Source of the DNA: Onishia taeanensis
GTDB lineage: Bacteria > Pseudomonadota > Gammaproteobacteria > Pseudomonadales > Halomonadaceae
Assembly: GCF_900100755.1 (NCBI RefSeq)
Contig: NZ_FNCI01000002.1
Location: 254,951-318,950, forward strand
DNA: 64,000 nt
Direction of reading: 5' to 3'
The notes beneath the pieces were generated by a model. That model was not told where the DNA came from. It did not search any database and worked only from the letters and a program-made list of their open reading frames with translations. Numbering within the stretch: position 1 is the first letter of the stretch; each line of letters begins with the position of its first letter. Positions 45,973-55,546 of this stretch are shown piece by piece. Made by a program: the position numbers and the translations under genes.

Positions 45973-47790
45973 ATGGTCGATGTTGATCTCTCCCAGCCAC
46001 CTTTCTCGCTGCTCGATGATGACGGGCGTGACCTGGTGCGACATGGCGTGGATCTGGCGTATTACGAAAGCGACGATGTATTGCTCGACGCGGGCCAGCC
46101 CGGCGAATACGTCTACCTGATTCACAAGGGCGAGGTCGCCGAGCTGGATACCTCCGAGCCCAGTGCGTCGGCGCGCATCGGCCACTACACGGCGGGGGAT
46201 TTGTTCGGCGCGATCAGCATCCTCAACGGCAAGAGCCGCTACCGTTTCAAGGCCGAACAGGAATGTCTTTGCTACCTGCTACCGCGCGCGCTGTTCGAGC
46301 GGCTGTGCAAGGGGTATCCGGCCTTCGCTGAGTTCTTCCGCCAGCGTCTTTCCGACAAGACCCGGTTGATGACCGAGCGGCGTGCCGAAGGTGGCGTCAG
46401 CATGGCCGGCTTCATGCTGGCGCGCATCGGCGAATGCATGCGCGCGCCGCTACTCGTCGATGCCGATACCAGCATTGCCACGGCGGTGCGGACCCTCAAC
46501 GACAGCCGTGCCGATAGCCTGCTGGTTCGCCAGGGGGCGCGTCTGGGGATGGTCACCAAGACCGACCTGCTCAATGCCCTGGTGATCGATGGCGACGACC
46601 AGCAAAGCCCGGTGGTCGCGATCGCTCACTTCTCGCTGGTCAGGGCCCGCCCCGATCAGTATCTGTTCGAAGCACTGGTCAACATGACCCGCCACGAAGT
46701 GGCGAGAGTGGTGGTGTTCGAGGGCCATCAGGCGGTGGGCGTGGTCGAGCTCACCGACGTGCTGAGCTACTTCTCGAGCCGTAGCTATGTGGTCAGTCTT
46801 CAGGTCGAACAGGCCGACAGTCTCGAGGAGCTGGCTGCGGCCAGCGCCCGTACCCCTGAGCTGGTCAAGGCGCTGATGGTGCAGGGCGTCAAGTTGCGGT
46901 TCGCCATGGACCTGCTGGCGGCGTTGAATGGTCGCATCATCCACAAGGCCTGGGGATTTCGGATCGATCAGGCGCGCCAGCATCAAAGCTGCTTGATGGT
47001 GATGGGCAGCGAGGGGCGCGGCGAGCAGATTCTCAAGACGGATCAGGACAATGGCCTGATTCTTGCCGACGACGTCGACTGGCCCGGCTGCAGTGATCAG
47101 ATGCAGCGCTTTACCGAGACCCTGGTGACGCTCGGCTATCCACGCTGCCCGGGCAATATCATGGTCTCCAACCCACAATGGGTCGGTCGGGTGAAGGATT
47201 GGCGAGAGCGTATCGTCCAGTGGGTCGAGAGGCGCGATGGCGAGAGCCTGATGAAGCTGATGATCCTTCTCGATGCCCATGCGGTTGCCGGCAATACGGC
47301 CCTGCTCGACGAGGTGCGCGATGCGCTGTTCGAAGCCTGTGGCAACAATGAGCTGTTGCTGACGTACTTCGCCCGAGCGGCGCTGCAGTTCTCCACGCCG
47401 CTGAGCCTGTTCGGCACCCTGAAAAAGCCCCAGCATGGTATCAACATCAAGAAAGGCGGCATCTTCCCCATCGTGCATGGTGTGCGCACCCTGGCGTTGG
47501 AGCGTGGCATTCGGGCCACCTCGACGCTGAAGAGGTTGGATGCCCTGGTGGCCGATGGCCGCCTGGAAGCACGCTTCGCCGAGGATCTGGGCGAGGCTCT
47601 GTCGCTGTTCGCCGAGCTGCGCCTCAAGCAGCAGCTCGAACATCTGGACGGCATCAATGCCGAGCGCGACGCCAATCGAGTCGTCGTGCAGCAACTCTCG
47701 TCACTGGAGCGTGACCTGCTGCGCGAGGCGCTGCATATCGTCAAGGACTTCAAACAGCGACTGACTCAGCGCTTTCATCTGGAATATTGA
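45973..47790 (+). CDS. cNMP-binding/CBS/DUF294 nucleotidyltransferase-like protein
   Basis: 605-aa multidomain protein. Order: a cyclic-nucleotide-binding (cNMP) domain at about 5-130 (PGEYVYLIHKGEVAELD, GDLFGAISILNG), a pair of CBS domains at about 150-275, then a DUF294 nucleotidyltransferase core with GSEGRGEQILKTDQDNGLIL near 345, the metal-binding DxD-type site, and a helical DUF294 C-terminal domain. The fold relates to GlnD-type nucleotidyltransferases. Start ATG 45973 with GAGGT upstream. The exonuclease gene follows 14 bp later, so the two are likely co-expressed. Confidence 0.85.
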   Translation: MVDVDLSQPPFSLLDDDGRDLVRHGVDLAYYESDDVLLDAGQPGEYVYLIHKGEVAELDTSEPSASARIGHYTAGDLFGAISILNGKSRYRFKAEQECLCYLLPRALFERLCKGYPAFAEFFRQRLSDKTRLMTERRAEGGVSMAGFMLARIGECMRAPLLVDADTSIATAVRTLNDSRADSLLVRQGARLGMVTKTDLLNALVIDGDDQQSPVVAIAHFSLVRARPDQYLFEALVNMTRHEVARVVVFEGHQAVGVVELTDVLSYFSSRSYVVSLQVEQADSLEELAAASARTPELVKALMVQGVKLRFAMDLLAALNGRIIHKAWGFRIDQARQHQSCLMVMGSEGRGEQILKTDQDNGLILADDVDWPGCSDQMQRFTETLVTLGYPRCPGNIMVSNPQWVGRVKDWRERIVQWVERRDGESLMKLMILLDAHAVAGNTALLDEVRDALFEACGNNELLLTYFARAALQFSTPLSLFGTLKKPQHGINIKKGGIFPIVHGVRTLALERGIRATSTLKRLDALVADGRLEARFAEDLGEALSLFAELRLKQQLEHLDGINAERDANRVVVQQLSSLERDLLREALHIVKDFKQRLTQRFHLEY

Positions 47791-47804
47791 CGGCAGGAGG
47801 TAGG

Positions 47805-48422
47805 ATGTTAAAAGCGTGGCGCCGTGTGACCGATCGTCGCCGCCAGGCCGGTGGCGACTATGGTTGGCTGTTCAACCCCTATACTGGCGACGAGATGGTG
47901 GCCATCGACTGCGAGACCACCGGCCTCGATACCCGGCGCGACGAGCTGGTCTCGATCGCTGCGGTCAAGGTGCGCGGTGACCGGGTGCTGACCAGCGAAT
48001 CGCTGGACCTGCGATTGTCGCGTCCGGCTTGTCTGACGGGTGATTCTATCTGTATCCATGGTCTTAGAGGCATCGATCTAGAAGGCGGCGCGAGCGTCGA
48101 GGATGCCCTCGAGCAGTTTCTGGATTTCGTCGGCAACCGGCCGCTGATCGGCTGGTGCATCGCCTTCGATATTGCCATGCTCAATCGGCAGTTGCGGCCC
48201 CGCTTCGGCTTCGACTTGCCTAACGCCACCGTCGATATCGCCCAGCGCTATGCCAAGGCCGTGCGTCGCGTGAATCCGCAAATGGAGCCCAGCCTGCGCT
48301 TTGAAGCCATGGCCGAGTCGCTCGGCGTGCCGGTCATGGGGCGCCATACGGCGCTCGGCGATGCCGTGACCACGGCCCTGATGTACGTGCGCCTGAACAA
48401 GACCCGCCGCATCATGGCCTGA
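47805..48422 (+). CDS. DnaQ-like 3'-5' exonuclease
   Basis: 205-aa DEDDh exonuclease. Exo I motif VAIDCETTGLD (D and E), Exo II IGWCIAFDIAMLNRQL and Exo III GRHTALGDAVTTALMY with the catalytic histidine and aspartate are all visible. It resembles the DNA polymerase III epsilon subunit family but lacks the polymerase-contact tail. AGGAGG before ATG 47805 decides the start. It forms a two-gene unit with the nucleotidyltransferase-like gene. Confidence 0.88.
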   Translation: MLKAWRRVTDRRRQAGGDYGWLFNPYTGDEMVAIDCETTGLDTRRDELVSIAAVKVRGDRVLTSESLDLRLSRPACLTGDSICIHGLRGIDLEGGASVEDALEQFLDFVGNRPLIGWCIAFDIAMLNRQLRPRFGFDLPNATVDIAQRYAKAVRRVNPQMEPSLRFEAMAESLGVPVMGRHTALGDAVTTALMYVRLNKTRRIMA

Positions 48423-48540
48423 GCCAGCCGTTGGCGCTGCGCCTTTCCCGGTGGCGGACGCTCATCCAAAGTGCCCGGTCGCTAGCCCCTGGCGCGAGTG
48501 ATAAGATAGCGCCTCATTTCCGTCCCCTTCTGTTGCGATC

Positions 48541-49449
48541 ATGACCGATACTGCCGTGACTTACCCCTCGAGCGTTGCCGATACCTCTGCTAACGATACG
48601 GCCCAGGCTGCCGCCAAGGACAAACGCGACTTCAACAAGCTGCAGAAGCGCCTGCGGCGCCAGGTCGGTAACGCCATCATCGATTACGGCATGATCGAAG
48701 AGGGCGACAAGGTCATGGTCTGCTTGTCCGGTGGCAAGGACTCCTACACCATGCTGGAGATCCTCAGGAGCCTCCAGCGCAATGCGCCCGTGAATTTCTC
48801 GCTGGTAGCCGTCAATCTGGACCAGAAGCAGCCGGGGTTCCCCGAACATGTGCTGCCGGAATATCTGGACAAGCTCGGCGTCGATTACCACATCCTCGAG
48901 CGGGACACCTATTCGGTGGTCAAGGAAAAGACCCCCGAGGGCAAGACCACCTGTGCGCTTTGCTCGCGCCTGCGGCGCGGCTCGCTGTACGGGTTCGCCG
49001 AAGAGATCGGCGCTACCAAGGTGGCGCTTGGCCACCATCGCGAAGACATCCTCGAGACGCTGTTTCTGAACATGTTCTTCGGCGGTAGCCTCAAGTCGAT
49101 GCCACCTAAGCTGCTTTCCGACGACGGCAAGAACATCGTGATTCGCCCGCTGGCCTACTGCCGCGAAGCGGATATCGAGGAATTTTCCCAGCGCATGGCG
49201 TTTCCGATCATCCCCTGCAACCTGTGCGGTTCGCAGCCCAATCTGCAGCGCCAGGTGGTCAAGGAGATGCTGGCCGAGTGGGAGGTCGAGCATCCCGGGC
49301 GCCTCGAGAGCATGTTCAAGGCCGTGACCAATGTGGCGCCGTCGCAGCTGGCGGATCGCGAGCTCTTCGACTTCAAGGGCCTCGAAGCCGAGCAGGCACG
49401 CCGCCGCGAGCGTCGTATTGATGCGTTGGATCTTGGCGGTGAGGCCTAG
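48541..49449 (+). CDS. ttcA: tRNA 2-thiocytidine synthetase TtcA
   Basis: Iron-sulfur enzyme that thiolates cytidine 32 of some tRNAs. 302 aa (E. coli 311). PP-loop [13 protein letters not shown] near residue 65, then [10 protein letters not shown] and later CNLCGSQPN supply the cluster cysteines. A Thr/Ala-rich N-terminal stretch (1-25) precedes the conserved [11 protein letters not shown]. Many gammaproteobacteria have ttcA next to fnr, as here. Confidence 0.96.
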   Translation: MTDTAVTYPSSVADTSANDTAQAAAKDKRDFNKLQKRLRRQVGNAIIDYGMIEEGDKVMVCLSGGKDSYTMLEILRSLQRNAPVNFSLVAVNLDQKQPGFPEHVLPEYLDKLGVDYHILERDTYSVVKEKTPEGKTTCALCSRLRRGSLYGFAEEIGATKVALGHHREDILETLFLNMFFGGSLKSMPPKLLSDDGKNIVIRPLAYCREADIEEFSQRMAFPIIPCNLCGSQPNLQRQVVKEMLAEWEVEHPGRLESMFKAVTNVAPSQLADRELFDFKGLEAEQARRRERRIDALDLGGEA

Positions 49450-49524
49450 GCCTGCCGGCACGCCACTTCTGGGCGCATCATCCCTGCTGAATTGCCCCGG
49501 CGGACTTAAACCGGATCAGCTCAT

Positions 49525-49556
49525 AAAAACGCCAAGCCTCAGGGCTTGGCGTTTTT
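49525..49556. terminator. Bidirectional terminator between ttcA and fnr-type gene
   Basis: 14-bp stem (AAAAACGCCAAGCC / GGCTTGGCGTTTTT) with a 4-base loop. A-rich and T-rich flanks make it work on both strands. Confidence 0.95.
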
Positions 49557-49589
49557 GCGTTGCATCGATGTGGGGGGATGCGCGGGCGG

Positions 49590-50336
49590 CTAGCCGTCGT
49601 AAGGGCAGCCATCATTGGCCAGTTCGGAAAGCTTCTTGAGATCGAGAATATTGACCTCGCGTCCCGATACTGCCACTAGTTGCTGCTGTTGAAAGCGGCC
49701 CAGAATTCGGCTGACGGTTTCCACGGCCAGCCCCAGGTAGTTGCCGATATCCGCACGGGACATCGATAGCCGGAAGCTGTAGGCCGAGTAACCGCGCCGA
49801 CGAAAGCGCGATGACAGGTTGACCAAAAAGCTCGCCAGCCGCTCGTCGGCGGTCATGCGTGACAGCAGGCGCAGCATGCGCCGGTCGTCGCGCAGCTCCT
49901 TGCTCAGGCTGCGATAGAGCTGGGCACGCAGCTCCGGCAGGTTCTCTGACAGCCCGTCCAGCCGGTCGAAGGGAATCTCGCACACGGTGGTGGTCTCAAG
50001 AGCCACCACCGTGCCCTGATAGCTTCCCTCGTCGATGCCGTCCAGGCCAACCAGTTCGCTCGGCAGATAGAAATTGCTCAGCTGTTCATCGCCGCTGCCG
50101 GCACTGATCAGCTGCTTGAGGCTGCCCGAGCGCACCGCAAAGACGCTCGAAAAAGGCGCCTGCTGGCGCACCAGTGCCTCGCCCTTCTTGAGTGGCGCGC
50201 GACGACGAATGATGGCGTCGAAGCGGTCCATGTCCTCCACCTCCAGCGCGAGCGGCAGGCACAGAGAACTTAGGCTGCAGGTCTGGCAGCGGGTTTCATT
50301 GAGGCGGGCTCGGTGACCGAGCGCATTGGCGGGCAT
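49590..50336 (-). CDS. FNR/ANR oxygen-responsive transcription factor
   Basis: 248-aa Crp/Fnr regulator. The [4Fe-4S] ligands C17, C20 and C26 (CQTCSLSSLC) and C119 (TTTVCEIPFD) match the FNR pattern (E. coli 20, 23, 29, 122). The DNA-reading helix is MSRADIGNYLGLAVETVSRILGRF, nearly identical to FNR, so it should bind TTGAT-N4-ATCAA. It would switch on the linked hemN and cco genes when oxygen is low. The symbol is left empty because fnr and anr are both used for this group. Ribosome binding site AAGGAGAAGG is good. Confidence 0.96.
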   Translation of the reverse strand: MPANALGHRARLNETRCQTCSLSSLCLPLALEVEDMDRFDAIIRRRAPLKKGEALVRQQAPFSSVFAVRSGSLKQLISAGSGDEQLSNFYLPSELVGLDGIDEGSYQGTVVALETTTVCEIPFDRLDGLSENLPELRAQLYRSLSKELRDDRRMLRLLSRMTADERLASFLVNLSSRFRRRGYSAYSFRLSMSRADIGNYLGLAVETVSRILGRFQQQQLVAVSGREVNILDLKKLSELANDGCPYDG

Positions 50337-50485
50337 GTCCTTCTCCTTGACTGCATCCTTTTCGATTCTAGCTTATCCGTAGTGCCCATTATGGAATAGA
50401 GAACCTAGCAGGCAAAGTTTCTTTGCTTCTCGAACGCCGCGGCCGGCACTGCTTCGTTATAGGCATGAGCCTACAGGCGTTGGGA

Positions 50486-51889
50486 TCAAAGGATGCGCGA
50501 ATAGCGCTCTTGGGCCTGCTTGGGCAGTCGAGCATCGAAGGCCATCGCCAGATGCCGGATCAGCAAACGCCCGCGCGGCGTCACGACCAGCCGGCTGCCG
50601 TGTCTTTCGATCAGGCCATCCTCGATGCTGGGGGCTAGGCGGGTCAGCGCATCGTCGAGCCACAGCGTCGCATCGAGGTCGAACTCGTGACCCAGTGCCT
50701 CAAGATCGAGCGCCATGTCGCACATCAGCCGTTCGATGGCGCGACGGCGCAGTTGGTCGTCGAGGCTCAGCCGGATGCCCTTGACGGTGGCCAGCCGGCC
50801 GGCGTCCAGCGCCGCTTCGTAGTCGGCGAGCGCCGTGGGATTCTGCGCATAGCAGTCATCCACCCGGCTGATGGCCGAAACGCCCAGCCCGACCAGGTCG
50901 CTATTGCCGTGGGTTGAGTAGCCCTGGAAATTGCGGGTCATGGTGCCTAGGCGCTGGGCGCTTGCCAGGCTGTCGTCGGGCAGTGCGAAGTGGTCCATGC
51001 CGATATGCACATAGCCCGCTTCCTCGAGCATTTCGATGCTTGTCTGCAGCATGGCGAGCTTGGCGTCACTGTCCGGCAGGTCGGCCTCACGAATGCGACG
51101 CTGCGGGGCGAACCGGCTGGGCAGGTGGGCGTAGTTGAATACCGACAGCCGTGGCGGGGCCATGTCGATGATCTGGGCAAGGGTCGCGGCGAAGCTCGAC
51201 GGCGTCTGATGCGGCAGGCCATAGATCAGGTCGAGATTCAGCGAGCGGAACCCCAGTCGGCGGGCCTCGTCGATCAGCGATTCGGTCAGTACCCGAGGCT
51301 GGACTCGGTTGATGGCCTGCTGAACCTTGGGGTCCAGGTCCTGCACGCCGAGGCTCAGCCGATTGAAGCCCAACGCCTGAAGATGGCGCAGGGTCAGCAC
51401 GTTAGCTTCCCGAGGGTCGATCTCGATGGAATAGTCGCGATCGGGCGAGTTGCTGAGGCCGAAGCGCGCATCCAGGCGATCGAACAGGTCGCCCATCTGG
51501 CCGAGCGTCAGGAAGGTGGGGGTACCGCCGCCCCAGTGCAGCTGGGACACCTCACGGGACCTGTCCAGCTGGCGGCTGGTGAGCACCATCTCTCGGTCGA
51601 GCCGGGAAAGGTAGGGTTCGGCGAGCTGGGTGTTCTTGGTGGCAATCTTGTTGCAGGCGCAGTAGAAGCAGATGCGCCGGCAGAAGGGCACATGCACGTA
51701 AAGTGACAGCGGGCGGGGCCTTGCATTGCTGCGCGCCAGCGCCGCCTCGAAGTCCTCGGCGCCGAACCCCTGGTGAAAGGAGGGCGCGGTCGGATAGGAC
51801 GTGTAGCGCGGCCCGCTGATGTCATAACGCTTGAGCAGTGCCGGATCCCAGGCCTGGGTGGACGGGAGGGCGGGCAGGGGGCTGAACAT
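50486..51889 (-). CDS. hemN: Oxygen-independent coproporphyrinogen III dehydrogenase
   Basis: Radical-SAM enzyme that makes protoporphyrinogen IX precursors for heme without oxygen. C70, C74 and C77 form the CxxxCxxC motif (CRRICFYCACNK) with the nearby C79, as in E. coli HemN. The start RYDISGPRYTSYPTAP is diagnostic. 467 aa from ATG 51889, chosen because GGAG is 9 bases away; ATG 51904 is too close to it. Downstream of the SafE-family gene and upstream of the FNR-type gene. Confidence 0.96.
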   Translation of the reverse strand: MFSPLPALPSTQAWDPALLKRYDISGPRYTSYPTAPSFHQGFGAEDFEAALARSNARPRPLSLYVHVPFCRRICFYCACNKIATKNTQLAEPYLSRLDREMVLTSRQLDRSREVSQLHWGGGTPTFLTLGQMGDLFDRLDARFGLSNSPDRDYSIEIDPREANVLTLRHLQALGFNRLSLGVQDLDPKVQQAINRVQPRVLTESLIDEARRLGFRSLNLDLIYGLPHQTPSSFAATLAQIIDMAPPRLSVFNYAHLPSRFAPQRRIREADLPDSDAKLAMLQTSIEMLEEAGYVHIGMDHFALPDDSLASAQRLGTMTRNFQGYSTHGNSDLVGLGVSAISRVDDCYAQNPTALADYEAALDAGRLATVKGIRLSLDDQLRRRAIERLMCDMALDLEALGHEFDLDATLWLDDALTRLAPSIEDGLIERHGSRLVVTPRGRLLIRHLAMAFDARLPKQAQERYSRIL

Positions 51890-51950
51890 CACTGCATACT
51901 CCACTGGATGCGAATTGCGCCCAGTTTAGTGCCGCCAGGCTCCTGGCCTC

Positions 51951-51964
51951 TTGCGCCAGGTCAA
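51951..51964. promoter_or_regulatory. Weak FNR-like site upstream of hemN
   Basis: TTGCGCCAGGTCAA matches 7 of 10 defined positions of TTGAT-N4-ATCAA. It lies 62-75 bases in front of hemN. hemN is a classic FNR/ANR target, but the match is poor. Confidence 0.3.
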
Positions 51965-51992
51965 TTCCCGTGGAAATGCTGGGCCGCCAGGC

Positions 51993-52685
51993 TCACATCA
52001 GCCGCCAGGCGTTGGCCAGTTGCCAGAGTGCAAACGCGATGATCAGCGTCGCCGCCAATGTCCGTGTCGCCGGGTGGCGGATCAGTTGGCCAAGCGAACG
52101 TGCGGCGAGGCCGGTGGCCAGCAGGGCGGGCAGGGTGCCGAGCCCGAAGGCCGCCATCAGGGCACCGCCGGCCAGGGGCTCGGCGGTGGCCAGGCTCCAG
52201 GCCAGCATCGAGTAAACCAGCCCGCAGGGCAGCCAGCCCCAGATGGCCCCCAAGGCCACGGCTCGAGGCAGGGTCACCACCGGCATCAGGCGTCGACCAA
52301 CCGGTTCCAGATGGCGCCACAGGCGCCGGCCCAGGGCCTCGACTCTGAGCAGCCCCTTCCACCAGTTGGCGATATACAGCGCCATCAGAATCAGCATGAC
52401 GGCGGAAAGCGTCGACAGCGCCAGGCGCACACCGCCGGACAGCCCGCCGATCAGGGTGCCGAGCCCGGCCACCAAGCCGCCGGCGACGATGTAGCTTCCG
52501 ATGCGGCCCAGATTATAGCCGAGCAACAGGCCGGTGAGCCTCAGCGGGTGTCGCATGCTGGGCGGCACGGCGAAACTCAGCGCGCTCATGATGCCACCGC
52601 ACATGCCGATACAGTGGGCGCCCCCCAGCAGTCCGAACACGAAGGCGGCGGCCAGCGGCGGCAGATCGAGACCGGTCGGGTTCAT
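51993..52685 (-). CDS. SafE/TauE-like membrane protein of the cco cluster
   Basis: 230-aa protein with about six membrane spans. It begins LAAAFVFGLLGGAHCIGMCGGIMSAL and later has IWGWLPCGLVYSML, the cysteine pairs of the sulfite exporter TauE/SafE-like (DsbD/CcdA-related) group. Genes of this type follow ccoS in many gammaproteobacteria; a role in metal or thiol handling for oxidase assembly is suspected but not shown. Overlaps ccoS by 4 bases. Confidence 0.85.
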   Translation of the reverse strand: MNPTGLDLPPLAAAFVFGLLGGAHCIGMCGGIMSALSFAVPPSMRHPLRLTGLLLGYNLGRIGSYIVAGGLVAGLGTLIGGLSGGVRLALSTLSAVMLILMALYIANWWKGLLRVEALGRRLWRHLEPVGRRLMPVVTLPRAVALGAIWGWLPCGLVYSMLAWSLATAEPLAGGALMAAFGLGTLPALLATGLAARSLGQLIRHPATRTLAATLIIAFALWQLANAWRLM

Positions 52686-52996
52686 CGCGGCCCGTCCTCC
52701 CGGCCTTGGTCTGGCTGGCGTTGTCCTGCCTGCTTTTCTTTCTCGTGTCGCTCGGTGCCATTGCCGGTCTCTGCGTCCTGCGGGGCGGGTTGGGCATCAT
52801 CGGTGGCCGTCTGTGCGCGTTTGCGGCGCTGACGGGCGGCCGGCGAGAGGTCCTGTTCATCATCGTCGAAGAGGATGCGATGCGCCGGGCCTTCGAGATC
52901 GTCGAACTGGTCGTTCTTGACCGCCCAGAAGAACGCCCAAACGGCCAGCGATAGCAGGAGCAGAGATAACGGAATCAGCAGGTAGAGAATGCTCAT
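52682..52996 (-). CDS. ccoS: Cytochrome oxidase maturation protein CcoS
   Basis: 104-aa small membrane protein. One N-terminal span (about 3-23) is followed by AVKNDQFDDLEGPAHRILFDDD, the CcoS signature. The acidic/basic tail to residue 104 is longer than the family's usual 50-70 aa. Needed for incorporating cofactors into cbb3 oxidase in Rhodobacter. Overlaps both neighbours by 4 bases. Confidence 0.9.
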   Translation of the reverse strand: MSILYLLIPLSLLLLSLAVWAFFWAVKNDQFDDLEGPAHRILFDDDEQDLSPAARQRRKRAQTATDDAQPAPQDAETGNGTERHEKEKQAGQRQPDQGREDGPR

Positions 52997-55476
52997 AGGG
53001 GCTCTGTTGAGGCGTTAAGCGGTGTCGTAACCTCGCTGAGAACGCTTCGGCGTGGGCGGCCCAGCCGCAGGGCGTTGCCGACCACCACCAACGAGCTTGC
53101 CGACATGCCGATGGCGGCAAGCCAGGGCGGTATCAAACCACAGGCGGCCAGCGGCAGCGCGGTCAGGTTGTAGCACAGCGCCCAGCCCAGATTCTGGCGA
53201 ATGATGCGGCGGGTAGCGCGGCTGACCTCGATGGCTTCGACGATACGCGATAGATGTGGGCTGAGCAGCACCGCATCGGCACGGGTGCGGGCCAGATCGG
53301 TGGCGCCGTTCATGGCGATCGACACCTCGGCGCCGGCCAGCACCGGCACATCGTTGATGCCATCGCCGACCATCACCACCGACTCTCCCTGTGCCTGCAG
53401 GGCCTGGACATGGGCGAGCTTGTCCTCGGGGCTGGCGCCGGCGCGCCAGTCCTCGATGCCCAGTCGCTGAGCCAGCGCCTCGACCGACCCCCTCTGATCG
53501 CCGGAGAGCAGCTCGACCGAGAGCCCCAGGCGCTTTAGCGCTTGCACGGTGGCGGGCGCGTCGTCGCGCAGATCGTCCTTGAGCGCAAACCAAGCGCTCG
53601 GCCTGCCGTCGCAGGCGAGCAGCAGCCACCGGCCTTGATCGGGGGGCGCCGGGGTGTCGCTGCCGGCGACGAAAGCCGGTTTGCCAATCCGCCAGCGGCG
53701 CCCCTCTATGCGGCCTTCCAGCCCTTGTCCGGGCCGGTTGATGACGGCCTCGGCGGAGATGCTGACATCCCGGTAAGGGCTGAAGGCCCGCGCGATGGGA
53801 TGCTCGGAGTGCGCCTCGAGGGCCGCGGCAACGGCGCGAGCCTGCTGTGGTGCGATCCCGGCGATCGGCCGCGTCTCGGCTAGCGTCATCTGACCGGTGG
53901 TCAGGGTGCCGGTCTTGTCGAGGATGACGCGCTTGGCCTGGGCGAGGCCCTCTAGGGCGTGGGCGCGGGTGATCAAAAATCCGCGGCGACGCAGTCGGCC
54001 GTGGCTGGCCGTCAGCGCCGTGGGCGTGGCCAGTGCCAGGGCGCAGGGGCAGGTCACCACCAGCACCGAGAGCGTTACCCACAGCGCCCGTGACGGGTCG
54101 ATGAAGGCCCAGGCGATGGCCACGCAAAGGCTGACCACCAGCAGGCGGATTACGAAGAGGTGTGCCCAGCGGCTGGCCAGTTCGGCGATGCGAGGGCGCT
54201 TGGCGAAGGCTCTGTCGGTGAGATTGAGGATCGCCGAGGCACGCGCTTCGCCGCCGGCATGGGTGACGCGCACCACCAGCGGGCTGTCGATGTTGTGGCT
54301 GCCGCCGATAACGGCGTCACCGACGCGACGAATGACCGGACGGGACTCGCCGGTGAGCATCGATTCGTCCAGGCTCGAGGTGCCGTCTTCGATCACGCCG
54401 TCGGCGGGCACGCCATGGCCTGGCCGCACCAGCACCCGGTCCCCGGCTACCAGACGGTTGGCGGGCAGTACGCGCTCGCTGTCGTCGGCCTCGAGGCGAG
54501 TCGCCGAGGCGGGCAGCACGCCTGCCAGCGCATTGCCGCTGTGGCCGCTGCGGCGTCGGGCGCGCATCTCCACATAGCGACCGAACAGCAGAAAGAAGGT
54601 GAACATCGATACCGAGTCGAAGTAGATCTCGCCGTGACCGGCGATCACCGCGTAGCCGCTGGCCAGATAGGCGCCGCCGATCGCCAGCGAGACTGGCACG
54701 TCCATGCCCAGCGTCCGGTTGCGCAGGTCGCGCAGGGCGTTGTGGAAAAAGGGCGCCGCTGAAAAAAACACCACCGGGGTGGCCAGGGCGAAGGACAGCC
54801 AGTGGAAGAGCACCAGAAAGTCCCTGGACATCTCGTCGGGGCCGCTCAGGTAGATCGGCACCGAGAACATCATCACCTGCATCATCGCCACCGCGGCGAC
54901 GATCAGCCGCCGCACGCCCATGCGCTCGTCATGCTTGAGCTGCTGCTGCGCCTGGTCGGGCGCGTAGGGCTGGGCGGGATAGCCGATGGCGGCGAGCTCG
55001 GCGAGCAGCGCCGAGAGCTTGAGGCGCGCCGGATCCCAGCTAACGCTTAGCCGGTGATGGCTCAGGTTCACCGCGCTTGAGGTGACGCCATCGAGCGCGT
55101 TCAGGCGGTGTTCGATCAGCCAGGCGCAGGCCGCGCAGGTAATGCCGTCTACCGTCAGGGTAGCGGTCAGGCCATCGCCGTCGGCATGCACGAATTCGCC
55201 TTGCAGTGCTGGATCGTCGAATACCTGCCAGGTCTCGGCCTGGACGCGGCGGGTGCCGGCGTCGTTCGCGGGCCTTTCGGGCAGTTCGGTACGAAAGCGG
55301 TAGTAGCTCGAGAGTCCGCTCGCGGTGATGGCCTGCGCCACCGCCTCGCAGCCGGGGCAGCACAGCGAGCGGGGCCGCTCATCGATCACTAACTGCCAGG
55401 TGGCGCCTTTAGGCACCGGGCTGCCGCAGTGATAGCAGCCACTATCGACACCCTGTGAGGCCGTCTCGACACTCAT
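52993..55476 (-). CDS. ccoI: Copper-exporting P1B-type ATPase CcoI (FixI)
   Basis: 827-aa heavy-metal ATPase that supplies copper for cbb3 oxidase. N-terminal cysteines CYHC (14-17) and CCPGC (39-43), a metal-binding domain with C114/C117 (GITCAACAW), about eight spans with the transport motif CPC (VTCPCALALATP), the phosphorylation motif DKTGTLTTG and the hinge GDGINDVPVLAGA. The N-terminal zinc-ribbon-like CYHC is typical of FixI. Overlaps ccoS by 4 bases; 70 bp from ccoH. Confidence 0.95.
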   Translation of the reverse strand: MSVETASQGVDSGCYHCGSPVPKGATWQLVIDERPRSLCCPGCEAVAQAITASGLSSYYRFRTELPERPANDAGTRRVQAETWQVFDDPALQGEFVHADGDGLTATLTVDGITCAACAWLIEHRLNALDGVTSSAVNLSHHRLSVSWDPARLKLSALLAELAAIGYPAQPYAPDQAQQQLKHDERMGVRRLIVAAVAMMQVMMFSVPIYLSGPDEMSRDFLVLFHWLSFALATPVVFFSAAPFFHNALRDLRNRTLGMDVPVSLAIGGAYLASGYAVIAGHGEIYFDSVSMFTFFLLFGRYVEMRARRRSGHSGNALAGVLPASATRLEADDSERVLPANRLVAGDRVLVRPGHGVPADGVIEDGTSSLDESMLTGESRPVIRRVGDAVIGGSHNIDSPLVVRVTHAGGEARASAILNLTDRAFAKRPRIAELASRWAHLFVIRLLVVSLCVAIAWAFIDPSRALWVTLSVLVVTCPCALALATPTALTASHGRLRRRGFLITRAHALEGLAQAKRVILDKTGTLTTGQMTLAETRPIAGIAPQQARAVAAALEAHSEHPIARAFSPYRDVSISAEAVINRPGQGLEGRIEGRRWRIGKPAFVAGSDTPAPPDQGRWLLLACDGRPSAWFALKDDLRDDAPATVQALKRLGLSVELLSGDQRGSVEALAQRLGIEDWRAGASPEDKLAHVQALQAQGESVVMVGDGINDVPVLAGAEVSIAMNGATDLARTRADAVLLSPHLSRIVEAIEVSRATRRIIRQNLGWALCYNLTALPLAACGLIPPWLAAIGMSASSLVVVGNALRLGRPRRSVLSEVTTPLNASTEPL

Positions 55477-55546
55477 AAGACGGCACGCCTGATCTCAAGT
55501 GTGCGCTGAAGGGGGTGGCGAAGAGTCCGCGTATCGCTCATGGACC

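Noticed and set aside
45768-45974. 68-residue minus-strand frame in the symporter upstream region
   Set aside because: No ribosome binding site, no homology features, and it overlaps the regulatory region and the start of the nucleotidyltransferase gene.
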